A stretch of 64,000 nt of DNA from Rhodospirillales bacterium (GTDB taxonomy: Bacteria > Pseudomonadota > Alphaproteobacteria > Reyranellales > Reyranellaceae): NCBI GenBank assembly GCA_016185145.1, contig JACPOB010000183.1, positions 62,001 through 126,000 of the forward strand, given 5' to 3'. Below are positions 1 to 8,179 of the stretch, one piece after another. A program made the position numbers and the translations under genes. The notes beneath the pieces were generated by a model. It did no database searches and had not been told where the DNA came from. It saw only the letters and a list, made by a program, of their open reading frames with translations. Positions within the stretch are counted from its first letter, which is position 1. Each line of letters starts with the position of its first letter.

Positions 1-1
1 C

Positions 2-628
2 AAGGTGCTGGGCAGCGTCCGGCATCCGCTCAGCACGCAGGACTTCTCGTCCTTCCTGCTGCAGGCCCAGGCTTCGAAGGCCAAGGTGATCGGCCTCGCC
101 AACGCCGGCCAGGACACGATCAACTCGATCAAGCAGGCAGGCGAGTTCGGCATCACCAAGGCAGGCCAGAAGCTCGCGGGCCTGCTCGTCTTCGCGACCG
201 ACGTTCAGTCGCTCACCCTGCCGGTGGCCCAAGGCCTGGTGCTCACCGAGTCGTTCTACTGGGACCTGAACGACGAGACTCGCGCCTGGACCAAGCGCTA
301 CCGCGCCAAGAAGGACAAGTTGCCCAGCATGTTGACGGTCGGCGTCTACAGCTCGACCTTGCACTACCTGAAGGCCGTGCAGGCCGCCGGCACCGACGAC
401 GCCAAGGCGGTGATGGCCAAGATGCGCGAGATCCCGGTCAACGACGTCATGACCAAGAACGGTAAGCTGCGCGAGGACGGCCGGCTGGTGCGCGACATGT
501 ACCTGTTCGAGGTGAAGTCGCCGGCCGAATCCAAGAGCAAGGACGACATCTACAAGCTGATCGCCACGGTGCCGGGCGACCAGGCCTACCGTCCGCTCAA
601 GGACGGCAAGTGCCCGTTCGTGAAGTAG
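2..628 (+). CDS. ABC transporter substrate-binding protein, branched-chain amino acid type (5' part outside window)
   Basis: This is the C-terminal half of a periplasmic binding protein of the Leu/Ile/Val (type 1 fold) class. It would capture a small solute for an ABC importer. The reading frame is open to the left edge and aligns from its first residues with the middle of the next gene, so the true start lies upstream of the window. Its last 207 residues are nearly identical to those of the protein at 737-1963, including the STQDFSSFLLQAQASKAK and MREIPVNDVMTKNGKLREDG stretches. A strong UUCG-loop terminator follows. The ligand is unknown. No permease or ATPase gene is visible in the window, so those subunits are either upstream or shared. 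Confidence 0.9.
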   Translation, partial: KVLGSVRHPLSTQDFSSFLLQAQASKAKVIGLANAGQDTINSIKQAGEFGITKAGQKLAGLLVFATDVQSLTLPVAQGLVLTESFYWDLNDETRAWTKRYRAKKDKLPSMLTVGVYSSTLHYLKAVQAAGTDDAKAVMAKMREIPVNDVMTKNGKLREDGRLVRDMYLFEVKSPAESKSKDDIYKLIATVPGDQAYRPLKDGKCPFVK

Positions 629-650
629 CGAATTCACAGGATCGACGGGG

Positions 651-680
651 AAAAGGGCGCCTTCGGGCGCCCTTTTCTTT
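651..680 (+). terminator. Rho-independent terminator after the first binding-protein gene
   Basis: An 11-bp perfect stem, AAAAGGGCGCC (651-661) with GGCGCCCTTTT (666-676), closes a TTCG tetraloop and runs into a T-rich tail. It sits 22 bp after the stop codon. Confidence 0.9.
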
Positions 681-736
681 GGCCACCGGTCGGCTAGATT
701 TGCACGGCAGGGGCACAAATGCGGGAGGCGAATCCT

Positions 737-1963
737 ATGGCATCCAGAAAATCGTTTCGTCGTGCCGGCGCGGCCGCTTCGGTGGTCGGCCTGGCCGTTG
801 CGGGCCTCGTGGCCATGGCGCAGGCTCAAACGCAACAGGGGCCGCTCAAGATCGGCATCACCGAAGGCTTTTCCGGCGTCTATGCCGACCTGAACCTCGG
901 CGAGGTCGAGGCCGCGCAGATGGCGATCGACGATTTCGGCGGCAAGGTGCTCGGCCGCCCGATCGAGCTCCTGTCGGCCGACCATCAGACCAAGCCCGAT
1001 GTCGGCGCCCAGATCGCGCGTCGCTGGTACGACGTCGACGGCGTCAGCATGATCACCGGCATCGGCACCTCGTCGGTGGCGCTGGCCGTGCGCAAGATTG
1101 CCCAGGAAAAGGGCAAGATCGACATCAACACCGGCGCCGCCTCGGCCGACCTGACCGGCCCGGCCTGCTCGGAGACCGGCGCGCACTGGGTCTACGACAC
1201 CTACGCGCTCGCCAAGGTGACCGGCGGCGCCATCGTCAAGGGCGGCGGCGATTCCTGGTACTTCCTCACGGCCGACTACGCTTTCGGCCATGCGCTGGAG
1301 CGCGACGTGACGGCCGTGGTGCAGGCCGCCGGCGGCAAGGTGCTGGGTGGCGTCAGGCATCCGCTCTCGACGCAGGACTTCTCGTCCTTCCTGCTGCAGG
1401 CCCAGGCCTCCAAGGCCAAGATCATCGGGCTGGCCAATGCCGGCCAGGACACGATCAACTCGATCAAGCAGGCGGGCGAGTTCGGCATCGTCAAGGGCGG
1501 CCAGCGTCTGGCCGGCCTCCTGGTCTTCTCGACCGACGTGAATTCGCTCACCCTGCCGGTGGCGCAGGGCCTGGTGCTCACCGAGGCGTTCTATTGGGAC
1601 ATGAACGACGAGACCCGTGCCTGGACCAAGCGCTTCCGCGCCAAGCGCGACAAGATCCCGAGCATGCTGACGGCCGGCGCCTACAGCGCGACCCTGCACT
1701 ACCTGAAGGCGGTGCAGGCCGCCGGCACCGACGAGGCCAAGGCGGTGATGGCCAAGATGCGCGAGATCCCGGTCAACGACGTCATGACAAAGAACGGCAA
1801 GCTGCGCGAGGACGGCCGGCTGGTGCGCGACATGTACCTCTTCCAGGTGAAGTCGCCGCAGGAGTCCAAGAGCAAGGACGACATTTATAAGCTGCTGGCC
1901 ACCGTGCCGGGCGACGAGGCCTACCGGCCGCTCAAGGACGGGAAGTGCCCGTACATAAAGTAA
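737..1963 (+). CDS. ABC transporter substrate-binding protein, branched-chain amino acid type
   Basis: The product is a periplasmic binding protein of about 408 residues with a type 1 periplasmic-binding fold. The N-terminus is basic (MASRKSFRR), followed by a hydrophobic stretch and a signal-peptidase-like AMAQAQT, so it is exported. The mature part begins LKIGITEGFSG, the usual first beta-strand of this family. I chose the ATG at 737 rather than the in-frame ATG at 719 because GGGAGG (723-728) sits at the right distance. It is a tandem paralogue of the partial gene to its left; the two differ by scattered conservative changes, which points to a fairly recent duplication. The solute is not predictable; relatives bind amino acids, short carboxylates or aromatic acids. 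Confidence 0.93.
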   Translation: MASRKSFRRAGAAASVVGLAVAGLVAMAQAQTQQGPLKIGITEGFSGVYADLNLGEVEAAQMAIDDFGGKVLGRPIELLSADHQTKPDVGAQIARRWYDVDGVSMITGIGTSSVALAVRKIAQEKGKIDINTGAASADLTGPACSETGAHWVYDTYALAKVTGGAIVKGGGDSWYFLTADYAFGHALERDVTAVVQAAGGKVLGGVRHPLSTQDFSSFLLQAQASKAKIIGLANAGQDTINSIKQAGEFGIVKGGQRLAGLLVFSTDVNSLTLPVAQGLVLTEAFYWDMNDETRAWTKRFRAKRDKIPSMLTAGAYSATLHYLKAVQAAGTDEAKAVMAKMREIPVNDVMTKNGKLREDGRLVRDMYLFQVKSPQESKSKDDIYKLLATVPGDEAYRPLKDGKCPYIK

Positions 1964-1990
1964 TCGACTTGATCATCTGACGAACGAGAG

Positions 1991-2015
1991 AGGGCGCCTT
2001 CGGCGCCCTTTTTCT
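1991..2015 (+). terminator. Rho-independent terminator after the second binding-protein gene
   Basis: The stem AGGGCGCC (1991-1998) pairs with GGCGCCCT (2002-2009) around a three-base loop, followed by a run of T. It is a near copy of the terminator at 651-680, so the terminator was duplicated with the gene. Confidence 0.88.
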
Positions 2016-2077
2016 AGTCTGAGCGTGTCTGCCGAGCACAGTCTCGGCAATAATCAATGTTATTAATATTTCACTTT

Positions 2078-2111
2078 AGTTATTGACTTCAGTTCTAACT
2101 AACTTCATAGT
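2078..2111 (+). promoter_or_regulatory. Sigma-70-like promoter in an AT-rich block, shared with the second toxin locus
   Basis: TTGACT (2083-2088) and CATAGT (2106-2111) are separated by 17 bp. The surrounding 17-mer AGTTATTGACTTCAGTT (2078-2094) recurs with two changes at 42338-42354 in front of the paralogous toxin-like gene, with the same 17-bp spacing to a -10-like hexamer. The extra conservation beyond the two hexamers suggests a regulator site as well as a promoter. The block is strikingly AT-rich against the high-GC background. Confidence 0.6.
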
Positions 2112-2184
2112 GTCCACGCTCACATCCGATCCGCTTGGTTTCTAAAGGGGAAATCCAGCGGGACGCTTTTGCAGGAGCTCGTCC

Positions 2185-3015
2185 ATGTTCAGTGTCCGGC
2201 CTGATGCACTATCGCCATGGCTCCATGTCGAGCCGCCGCCGGCGAATGATCCGCCCGGCTTTCGGGTGGCCCCCGATGGCGCAATGCACGACTCGCAGAG
2301 CGACCTCGCTTTCACACCCTTCCGAAACGATCCCCGCGTCAATGCCGCCGCACTTGGTACCACCGATTTCGAGGATGCAATTCGCCGTGCCGCCGATGGC
2401 CTCTACCCTGAAACTTACCTGACCTACGATCCAGTAGGCTTCGCCGCACTTTCACGCGATTCCATTCGAGAGGCACTCGATCAGATCACGAGGATCTACG
2501 GAGGTTTCGGCGCCAATCCGCCAGGTTCGCTTGGTCAGCGGAGACCGGGCACCACGCCCGTTAATGGCCGACCGTTCTCGCCGAACGTCTCTGGCTACTC
2601 GCCTTCACAGGCACCAGAGCCATCCGCGCTGACCAACGCCGCGCGTCAAGTCGAGAGCGATGCGCCGACAGCCACCAGACTGTCTGTCCCGATCGGTGAT
2701 CTCGGTCAGCTCCTTCCGCCTAAGGCGACTGAAAGCTGCGAAAGCCCGTCGACCAGGGAACTTCCCGATCGTGGCTGCGCGTCAAATCGCAGACACCATC
2801 CTCTGACGCGTCAGCGTCGCTCCTCACCGGCAGGCCTGCCGAGGTGCCACGACTGGGATCTGATCAGGTTGCCGATGCAGGCATTGTTCCCGTCGTCAAT
2901 GCCGAAGAAGAAGAGACAGGCAATGAAGTACCGATCGCACAACAAGACGACAAGCCGCCAGCGCCTGCTCGCAAGAAGATCACCGGTCCAGAGGCTGCAC
3001 TTGACCACTATATGA
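2185..3015 (+). CDS. Toxin-like protein, N-terminal part (MFxVRPD / PPGFRV family), frame-disrupted
   Basis: The N-terminus MFSVRPDALSPW, the DPPGFRVAPDG unit and the later EALDQITRIYGGFG segment match the architecture of the gene at 42405. This marks the two as paralogues with a common N-terminal module and a Pro/Ser-rich linker. No signal peptide is present. The start has an AGGAG at 2173-2177. The ORF runs to 3015, but from roughly 2733 onward the plausible protein lies in the -1 frame (next entry), and the last residues here (RRHHPLTRQRRS and beyond) look like out-of-frame sequence. Either one base has been lost or the ribosome shifts by -1. I do not recognise the N-terminal module from a named family; a delivery or secretion role is inference from the polymorphic C-termini. 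Confidence 0.7.
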   Translation: MFSVRPDALSPWLHVEPPPANDPPGFRVAPDGAMHDSQSDLAFTPFRNDPRVNAAALGTTDFEDAIRRAADGLYPETYLTYDPVGFAALSRDSIREALDQITRIYGGFGANPPGSLGQRRPGTTPVNGRPFSPNVSGYSPSQAPEPSALTNAARQVESDAPTATRLSVPIGDLGQLLPPKATESCESPSTRELPDRGCASNRRHHPLTRQRRSSPAGLPRCHDWDLIRLPMQALFPSSMPKKKRQAMKYRSHNKTTSRQRLLARRSPVQRLHLTTI

Positions 3016-3434
3016 GCGGTTCAGGCGAAACCGTCGAATATCCGTTCGACCAGATCGTCACAGAAAATGTAAGGCCTTCTGACTTCCCGGCGATACGGGA
3101 CATCCTGCGTCGGGGGCGGCCGGGCAGTTACAAAGTGCAAGGCAGAATGCCTTTCTCCAGTCCCAACTACAAAGCTCGATACTCCGTCGGCAATATCACG
3201 CTCAACGTCAATGGCACGCTCGTGCTCGATGAGGAGGGGAACTACTCTTTCAAGGGAGAGATGGGTGCCGAGCCGGATAGATATCGCTTTTACTCGAGCG
3301 ATCATCGAGACACTACTGCTGAGATCGCCACACAGATTGGGAGGCTGTTGCCCGGCCGCGAGTTCACCGTCATCATCTCCGGCCAGAAGCCAATTTCCAC
3401 TACAGGAAGATACCTCCCTTCCGCGACATACTGA
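2733..3434 (+). pseudogene. Colicin-M-like C-terminal domain of the toxin-like gene, in the -1 frame
   Basis: This reading frame is open from 2733 and has no convincing start of its own (the first usable codon is a GTG at 2844 without a ribosome-binding site). It is best read as the continuation of the gene starting at 2185. A Pro/Glu-rich linker leads to a beta-rich domain whose DRYRFYSSDHR (3276-3308) fits the spacing D-x-Y-D-x5-H-R of the colicin M catalytic motif, except that the second aspartate is arginine. Colicin M-type enzymes cleave the lipid II peptidoglycan precursor in the periplasm. The substituted aspartate is one of the important active-site residues, so activity may be lost or altered. 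The assignment rests on motif spacing and the general layout of the domain, not on a full alignment. Confidence 0.55.
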
Positions 3435-3457
3435 CGATGACGACTACGGCTGTACCC

Positions 3458-4789
3458 TTAGTAGGAATTTTCCAGGGTTATCGCGGCTTGGGTGGCGATA
3501 TACGAAGCATCTGGCCCATCCTTCTTCGCCTTCAGATGTTCCAGGGCCGCCTTGCCATATCGAACGCCCCAACTGGCAAGCATTGTATAGTCGAACTGGT
3601 CGGCAGCTACCTTCCCCGTCTCCAACCGACTGACTTGATCGGCCACTGACAGACGCGCCGGGTCCGCAATAGGACTCGACAGCGCGATAAGAAGTCCAAC
3701 TGCCACGAAAGCCGCCACAGCGTTGACCGACGCAAGCCCACGCAATGTTCCGCCCGAGCGAATCGCCACCAGGCTATAGCCAGCAGCATGGCATACGACG
3801 ACGATCAGGCAGGCAAGAGCCGCGAGCCGCGGCGGCGTCCAGCCGTGCTGCTCGACCCTCAACCCTAGTCCGACGCCGGCTAGAACGACGAGAGGCACAA
3901 GAATGAAAACCGCGAGCAGCCTCGCATAGACGAGGGTTCGGGCCCGACCAGTGTCAGGCTCACCGTCCTGATAATGGCAGCGGATCAATAGGATCAGCAC
4001 GATCGCGGCCGAGAGCAGGCTCGACGTCGCATGCTTCGTGTTCCACAGAGGTTCAAGGCCGGTAAAGGGCAGCGCAGCCAAAAATGCCAGCCCAATGGCT
4101 ACCGCGGGCAACATAAGCCAGGACAGCGACGTGAGCAGCAGCTTGACGACGTTGCGCACCATCCCGGTCCGATCATCCGTCAGATGAAAGGCGGTGCTGG
4201 CTGCGATAGTGGTAATAGGAATCCAGAACCAGCCCCTTTTGATGAGGATGCCAACCGTCTCGATCCCGATCAGATCGAACAGGCCGGCGCTCGCCCAGAG
4301 GATTGCCCAGAGCAGACCGACAAACAGGCCGGCGAAGGTCACCGATGCTACGAGCCTCAGAGAAACGTCGAAGTACGTCGCGGGACCTGCGATCAGCCTC
4401 CGATCGGCATCGGCCGCGGCGACGAGCGCATGCGTAACAAACAAAATGCCGATCAGCATAGGATAGAAATCGAACCACGTGCTGTAGTAGTAGCGCGATT
4501 CGACCGCGTGACGGTAGATCCAGTACCAACCGAGGCCGACACAGAGGATGGCAGCGGCGGCAAGCCACAGAGTAAGCGTCCTCGGTCGAACATGGCCTAC
4601 GCCAGCAAGAGCGAGGAAAGGCACGAAAATGGCTGCCATGAGAAGCGGCTCGAACATTGCCTTGTCGGTCGCCGGCCAGTGCGCTGATCGAGCGGCCCAA
4701 TGCAGAAGCAAGAGAGCACCGCCTTGTACTAACCCGATGGACAGCCGAATTGCAGCGATCCGGTGAAGCGGCTCCCCTCGATCTGTCAT
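3458..4789 (-). CDS. Polytopic membrane protein, DUF4153-like
   Basis: The 443-residue protein has about ten or more hydrophobic helices. Its central segment, around FDFYPMLIGILFVTHALVAA and the following FAGLFVGLLWAILW helix, resembles the DUF4153 family of inner-membrane proteins of unknown function. The C-terminal 80 residues are soluble and helical (ADPARLSVADQVSRLETGKV), as in relatives. The stop lies only 24 bp from the end of the toxin-like gene on the other strand, and the last residues (AAITLENSY) look abrupt. The tail may therefore have been trimmed when the neighbouring accessory gene arrived. An immunity role against the colicin-M-like domain is possible by position only. Family call moderate. 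Confidence 0.6.
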   Translation of the reverse strand: MTDRGEPLHRIAAIRLSIGLVQGGALLLLHWAARSAHWPATDKAMFEPLLMAAIFVPFLALAGVGHVRPRTLTLWLAAAAILCVGLGWYWIYRHAVESRYYYSTWFDFYPMLIGILFVTHALVAAADADRRLIAGPATYFDVSLRLVASVTFAGLFVGLLWAILWASAGLFDLIGIETVGILIKRGWFWIPITTIAASTAFHLTDDRTGMVRNVVKLLLTSLSWLMLPAVAIGLAFLAALPFTGLEPLWNTKHATSSLLSAAIVLILLIRCHYQDGEPDTGRARTLVYARLLAVFILVPLVVLAGVGLGLRVEQHGWTPPRLAALACLIVVVCHAAGYSLVAIRSGGTLRGLASVNAVAAFVAVGLLIALSSPIADPARLSVADQVSRLETGKVAADQFDYTMLASWGVRYGKAALEHLKAKKDGPDASYIATQAAITLENSY

Positions 4790-5051
4790 AGCGGCGCGTT
4801 CCTCACATTCAGTTCCGGAGAACTTGCCAAGCTGCGTCTCGGCGGAAGTCTTCGTCGATTAGGAGACGAAACCCGGAGGCTAGCCGTTACAGCAACGCTC
4901 CAGGCATGTTTGCCGGCGATTGGCTGGCGTTCAATAGGATAATGGCAGAGAACCGATGGGCGCCTCGATACAACCGACAGTTCGTTGCCGACCTGGAGTA
5001 GCGTCTACATTGTCGGCCTGAGGCAATCCGAAATCGGAATAACCAACCCGC

Positions 5052-5444
5052 ATGACTCGACCCCGTCATTCGATTCCGTTTGCGGGCACGATCAGCATAT
5101 TTGCGCTCCTGTCGGGCGCGGCGGCTGCGCGTCCCGTCGATGGCTGGGAGCGCGGATACTATAGCGGCCCTGGAAATCCACTCCCGGGCAAGGAAACCTG
5201 GGCCAGCTACTACGCAAAGCACGCGCAGGCCAGCAACAGTCCGGAAAAGCGACTGGCCAATGGCGTCCGCTGGCAACTGACGACTGACCGACGAACCAAC
5301 ATCGCCATACCGAGAATTGTCTGGATGCCCAACCACAAAGGCCGCGACATTGCCAACCGCATGCTCGAGATGGTGCATGGCGGCGCGATGCTGTTTTCCA
5401 AGGAACAGCAACGGAGCCGGGGCCGCTTCGCGAAGAATTGCTGA
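5052..5444 (+). CDS. Small exported protein of unknown function
   Basis: The 130-residue product starts MTRPRHSIPFAGTISIFALL and then SGAAAARPVDGW, which reads as a signal peptide with cleavage after about residue 26. The mature part is rich in aromatic and charged residues (ERGYYSGPGNPLPGKETW; IVWMPNHKGRDIANRMLEM). I do not recognise the family. There is no clear ribosome-binding site, and the gene stands alone between the membrane protein on the other strand and the MFS gene. It could be a periplasmic partner or protection protein for the adjacent toxin-like locus, but nothing beyond position supports that. Confidence 0.5.
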   Translation: MTRPRHSIPFAGTISIFALLSGAAAARPVDGWERGYYSGPGNPLPGKETWASYYAKHAQASNSPEKRLANGVRWQLTTDRRTNIAIPRIVWMPNHKGRDIANRMLEMVHGGAMLFSKEQQRSRGRFAKNC

Positions 5445-5575
5445 AGCTGAAGTGAAGGCATCGCCCTTTTTCTTCGTGGAGAGTCAACCCGGTCAGATCG
5501 ATTCCTCCCGGGGCGTACCTGCTGCTTGTGCATTCCACGCTACTCCTGTCTCATGCGCGCAGGAGGAACCAAGAC

Positions 5576-6874
5576 GTGACCGATCAGCAGCCGAGGCCCC
5601 TCAAAGGTGCATGGGGCATGACTGCCCTGCTCCTCCTGTTCATGCTGATCAACTTCGCCGACAAGGTGGTGGTCGGCCTGGCCGCCAGGCCGATCATGGC
5701 CGACCTGAAGCTCAGCCCCGAGCAATTCGGCCTGCTCGGCTCGTCGTTCTTCTTCCTGTTCGCGATCTCGGGTGTCGTGGTCGGCTTCATCACCAATCGC
5801 GTGCAGACCCGCCACGCGCTTCTGGTCATGGCGATCATCTGGTCGCTCGTGCAGTTCCCGATGCTGGGCATGGTCACGTTCGAAATGCTGATCGCCTGCC
5901 GGATCATCCTGGGCGCCGGCGAAGGGCCGGCCGCGCCGGTCGCCCTGCACTCCATCTACAAGTGGTTTCCCGACCAGCTGCGCGGCGTGCCGACGGCGAT
6001 CATCGCCCAGGGCTCGGCGCTGGGCGTCATCATCGCCGTGCCGACGCTCAACTGGATCATCGTCAACCATTCCTGGCACTGGGCGTTCGGCGCGCTGGGC
6101 ATCGCCGGCTTTGCCTGGGTGGTGCTCTGGCTGATCTTCGGCCGCGAGGGCACCTTGGTCGACCAGCCGGCCAATGCCGCCGAAGGCATGGTCGAGCGCA
6201 TCCCCTACCGCCGCCTGCTCACCTGCCCCAGCATCGTCGCGGCCTGCTGTGCGGGCTTCGCCAGCTACTGGGGACTGGCGCTCGGCCTCACCTGGTTCAC
6301 CTCCTACCTGGTCGACGGCCTGGGCTACAGCCAGACGGTGGGCGGCAACCTCACCATCTTGCCGTGGATCTTCGGCATGTGCGTGGTGCTGGCGGGCGGC
6401 TGGCTGTCGCAGCGCCTCAAGAAGGCCGGCGTTTCGAGCCGGCTGAGCCGCGGCGTGCTGGCGGCCTCCACCGTGACCCTGGGCGGCTGCATCCTGCCCT
6501 TCGTCGGCAGCATGCCGACGCCCGGCCTCAAGGTGGCCTTCCTGGTGGTCGGCGCCGCCATCGGCAGCACGATCTATGTCGTGACGCCGATGATCGTCAG
6601 CGAGCTCACGCCGCAGCCCCAACGCGCCGCGATGCTCGCCATCACCTCCTCGATCGTCACCCTGGCCGGCGTCATCGCGCCGCTCGCCATGGGCGCCGTC
6701 ATCCAGAACGCATCGTCGCCGCTCGCGGGCTACGAGCAGAGCTACGTCATCCTGGGCGGGCTCCTGCTGGCGGGCGGCATCATCGGCCTGCTGTTCATAA
6801 GGCCCGAAGCCGACCGGGCGCGACTCGCCGCCCACACCGTCATGCTGCCTGTTGCGGTGCTGGCGCGCGCTTGA
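5576..6874 (+). CDS. MFS transporter (anion:cation symporter-like)
   Basis: This 432-residue major facilitator has twelve predicted membrane segments. It opens with FADKVVVGLAARPIMADLKL, typical of the organic-anion/sugar-acid symporter branch. A long N-terminal helix pair contains LLGSSFFFLFAISGVVVGF. The start is the GTG at 5576, preceded by AGGAGG at 5561-5566; an upstream in-frame GTG at 5528 has no such site. The substrate is likely a carboxylate (sugar acid or aromatic acid) by family, but this cannot be fixed. It is monocistronic, with a large hairpin (6943-6984) downstream. Confidence 0.88.
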   Translation: MTDQQPRPLKGAWGMTALLLLFMLINFADKVVVGLAARPIMADLKLSPEQFGLLGSSFFFLFAISGVVVGFITNRVQTRHALLVMAIIWSLVQFPMLGMVTFEMLIACRIILGAGEGPAAPVALHSIYKWFPDQLRGVPTAIIAQGSALGVIIAVPTLNWIIVNHSWHWAFGALGIAGFAWVVLWLIFGREGTLVDQPANAAEGMVERIPYRRLLTCPSIVAACCAGFASYWGLALGLTWFTSYLVDGLGYSQTVGGNLTILPWIFGMCVVLAGGWLSQRLKKAGVSSRLSRGVLAASTVTLGGCILPFVGSMPTPGLKVAFLVVGAAIGSTIYVVTPMIVSELTPQPQRAAMLAITSSIVTLAGVIAPLAMGAVIQNASSPLAGYEQSYVILGGLLLAGGIIGLLFIRPEADRARLAAHTVMLPVAVLARA

Positions 6875-6942
6875 CGATCCCGCGCCTGCGCCTGTCGTCC
6901 TCGCGTTCCCGCCAGGCGGCTTCGACAGCGAATGAACCCTCA

Positions 6943-6984
6943 AGCATGATGCGTCCTGGTGCGATCACCTGGACGCATCATGCT
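6943..6984. repeat. Palindromic element, GCATGATG family, copy 1
   Basis: The arms AGCATGATGCGTCC (6943-6956) and GGACGCATCATGCT (6971-6984) are perfectly complementary. An inner GGTG/CACC pair and a CGAT loop complete the hairpin. It lies between two convergent genes, so it may serve as a bidirectional terminator. Its outer half closely resembles the palindrome at 8745-8784. Confidence 0.7.
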
Positions 6985-7860
6985 CTAGAAGCGGCCCTGG
7001 AGGCCGCCGAGAATCGAGCCCTTGAGGTCGATCTGCGGTCGCGATTCGGCGGCCTGGCTCGTCCAGTCGATCGTGCCCCTGAAGTCGCCCTGCACGAACA
7101 GGCCGAGCTGGGGCACCGTTGCCCCGGGCTTATCGACCAGCTTCAGGACGTAGCGTGCATTCGCGGCACCGCCCACCGCGAACTGAATGGGCGGGCCCAT
7201 CGATTTGAGGTCGAACACCGGCTTGACGCCCCACTGGAAGCCGAAACTCATGGGCGAAACCGGGTCGAGCTCGAGAGGCCCGACTTTCGGGACAGGCCTC
7301 GGCACGGCGCCGATGATCGCCCCGCGGAAAGGAAACGACGGCGGCAGGTGATCGAGGAGCCGCATGATCTCGTTGAAGCTGCGCGTCGCCGGATCGACCG
7401 GATCGTTTCGAACCGGCACCGTCGTGAGGAAGCTCACGGTCTGGCCCGCTGGGGTCAGCAGCGGAATGCGGGAGAGCGAATCGGGAGGAAGGAAAAACGG
7501 CGTCACGACCGGCGGCGTCAGCGGCGGCAATGTCAAGGGCGGGATCAGACGCGGCGGCTGGATGCCGCGCGGCGGCCCACCGAACGTCGGTCCCTGCCGC
7601 GGCACTCCCTGTTGCGGCACAAGGGCGAGCGTGATCGGCAGCTGCTCTTCCTCGAACAGCTTGGCCATCGTCCGTGGCCCGACGATTCCATCCGCCGTCA
7701 GCTGGTTCGCCTTCTGAAACTCGACCACGCGTGCATGGGTCCGCGGGCCAAAGTCGCCATCCACCGCCAAAGGGGCAAGGCGGCGGATGTGGAAGTTCAG
7801 CACGTCCTGAATGGCACGGACGTCCTCGCCCTTGCAGCCCTGTCTGACCAGCCGGCCCAT
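6985..7860 (-). CDS. Peptidoglycan-binding-domain protein
   Basis: The 291-residue protein begins with a PG_binding_1 domain (about residues 5-68). Its signature is the CKGEDVRAIQDVLNF and DGDFGPRTHARVVEFQ segments and the second-repeat-like DGIVGPRTMAKL. A proline-rich linker (about 85-125) leads to a roughly 160-residue C-terminal region that I do not recognise, rich in beta-type segments (ANARYVLKLVDKPGA). No signal peptide is visible, which is unusual for a wall-binding protein and may mean non-classical export or a cytoplasmic role. GGGAGG lies just upstream of the ATG. The gene is single. Confidence 0.75.
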   Translation of the reverse strand: MGRLVRQGCKGEDVRAIQDVLNFHIRRLAPLAVDGDFGPRTHARVVEFQKANQLTADGIVGPRTMAKLFEEEQLPITLALVPQQGVPRQGPTFGGPPRGIQPPRLIPPLTLPPLTPPVVTPFFLPPDSLSRIPLLTPAGQTVSFLTTVPVRNDPVDPATRSFNEIMRLLDHLPPSFPFRGAIIGAVPRPVPKVGPLELDPVSPMSFGFQWGVKPVFDLKSMGPPIQFAVGGAANARYVLKLVDKPGATVPQLGLFVQGDFRGTIDWTSQAAESRPQIDLKGSILGGLQGRF

Positions 7861-8179
7861 GAGATCCTCCCTTCAAGGCCACCTCGTTCTCCCTAACCAT
7901 GGAGAGGTGGAAGCCGCTCGTTAAACCGCCACGATCCTTGCGTGGCGCGCGCCTGCCGGAAAGAGGCCACGCGCGATGCGCCGCTAGCGCCGAGGCGTCA
8001 GCCTTCGGCTCCGCGCTGGAGAGCACGCAGGCGCTGCAGCAAGGAAGTGCTGCAGCGAACGGCTGTCGAGGGGCAGCCACTCCTGCCTGGGAAATTGCGC
8101 ATCCAGATAGGCTGCCGTGATCCGGCCGTGACTGCCGCGAACGACGAACATGTCAGCCCCCTTTCCCATGGCGCGGTAA
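7861..8179. other. Gene-poor stretch
   Basis: No gene here can be supported. A 61-codon minus-strand ORF (7984-8169, starting MGKGADMFVVRGSHGR) has a coding-like start, but its end becomes arginine-rich and it has no known match that I recognise. It could be the front of a decayed gene. The stretch separates the peptidoglycan-binding protein from the gene remnant that follows. Confidence 0.4.

Noticed and set aside
2899..2925. GAAGAAGAAGAG tract as slippery site for -1 frameshifting
   Set aside because: Does not fit the X-XXY-YYZ heptamer in the upstream frame and lies after the point where the C-terminal frame already reads as protein.
5317..7896. An 859-codon open frame across the MFS gene and the hydrolase-side region
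   Set aside because: Arg/Gly/Pro-rich translation without domains, overlapping the well-supported MFS and peptidoglycan-binding genes; a high-GC shadow frame.
7984..8169. 61-codon minus-strand ORF
   Set aside because: Coding-like only at its start; ends in an Arg-rich stretch and has no clear ribosome-binding site.
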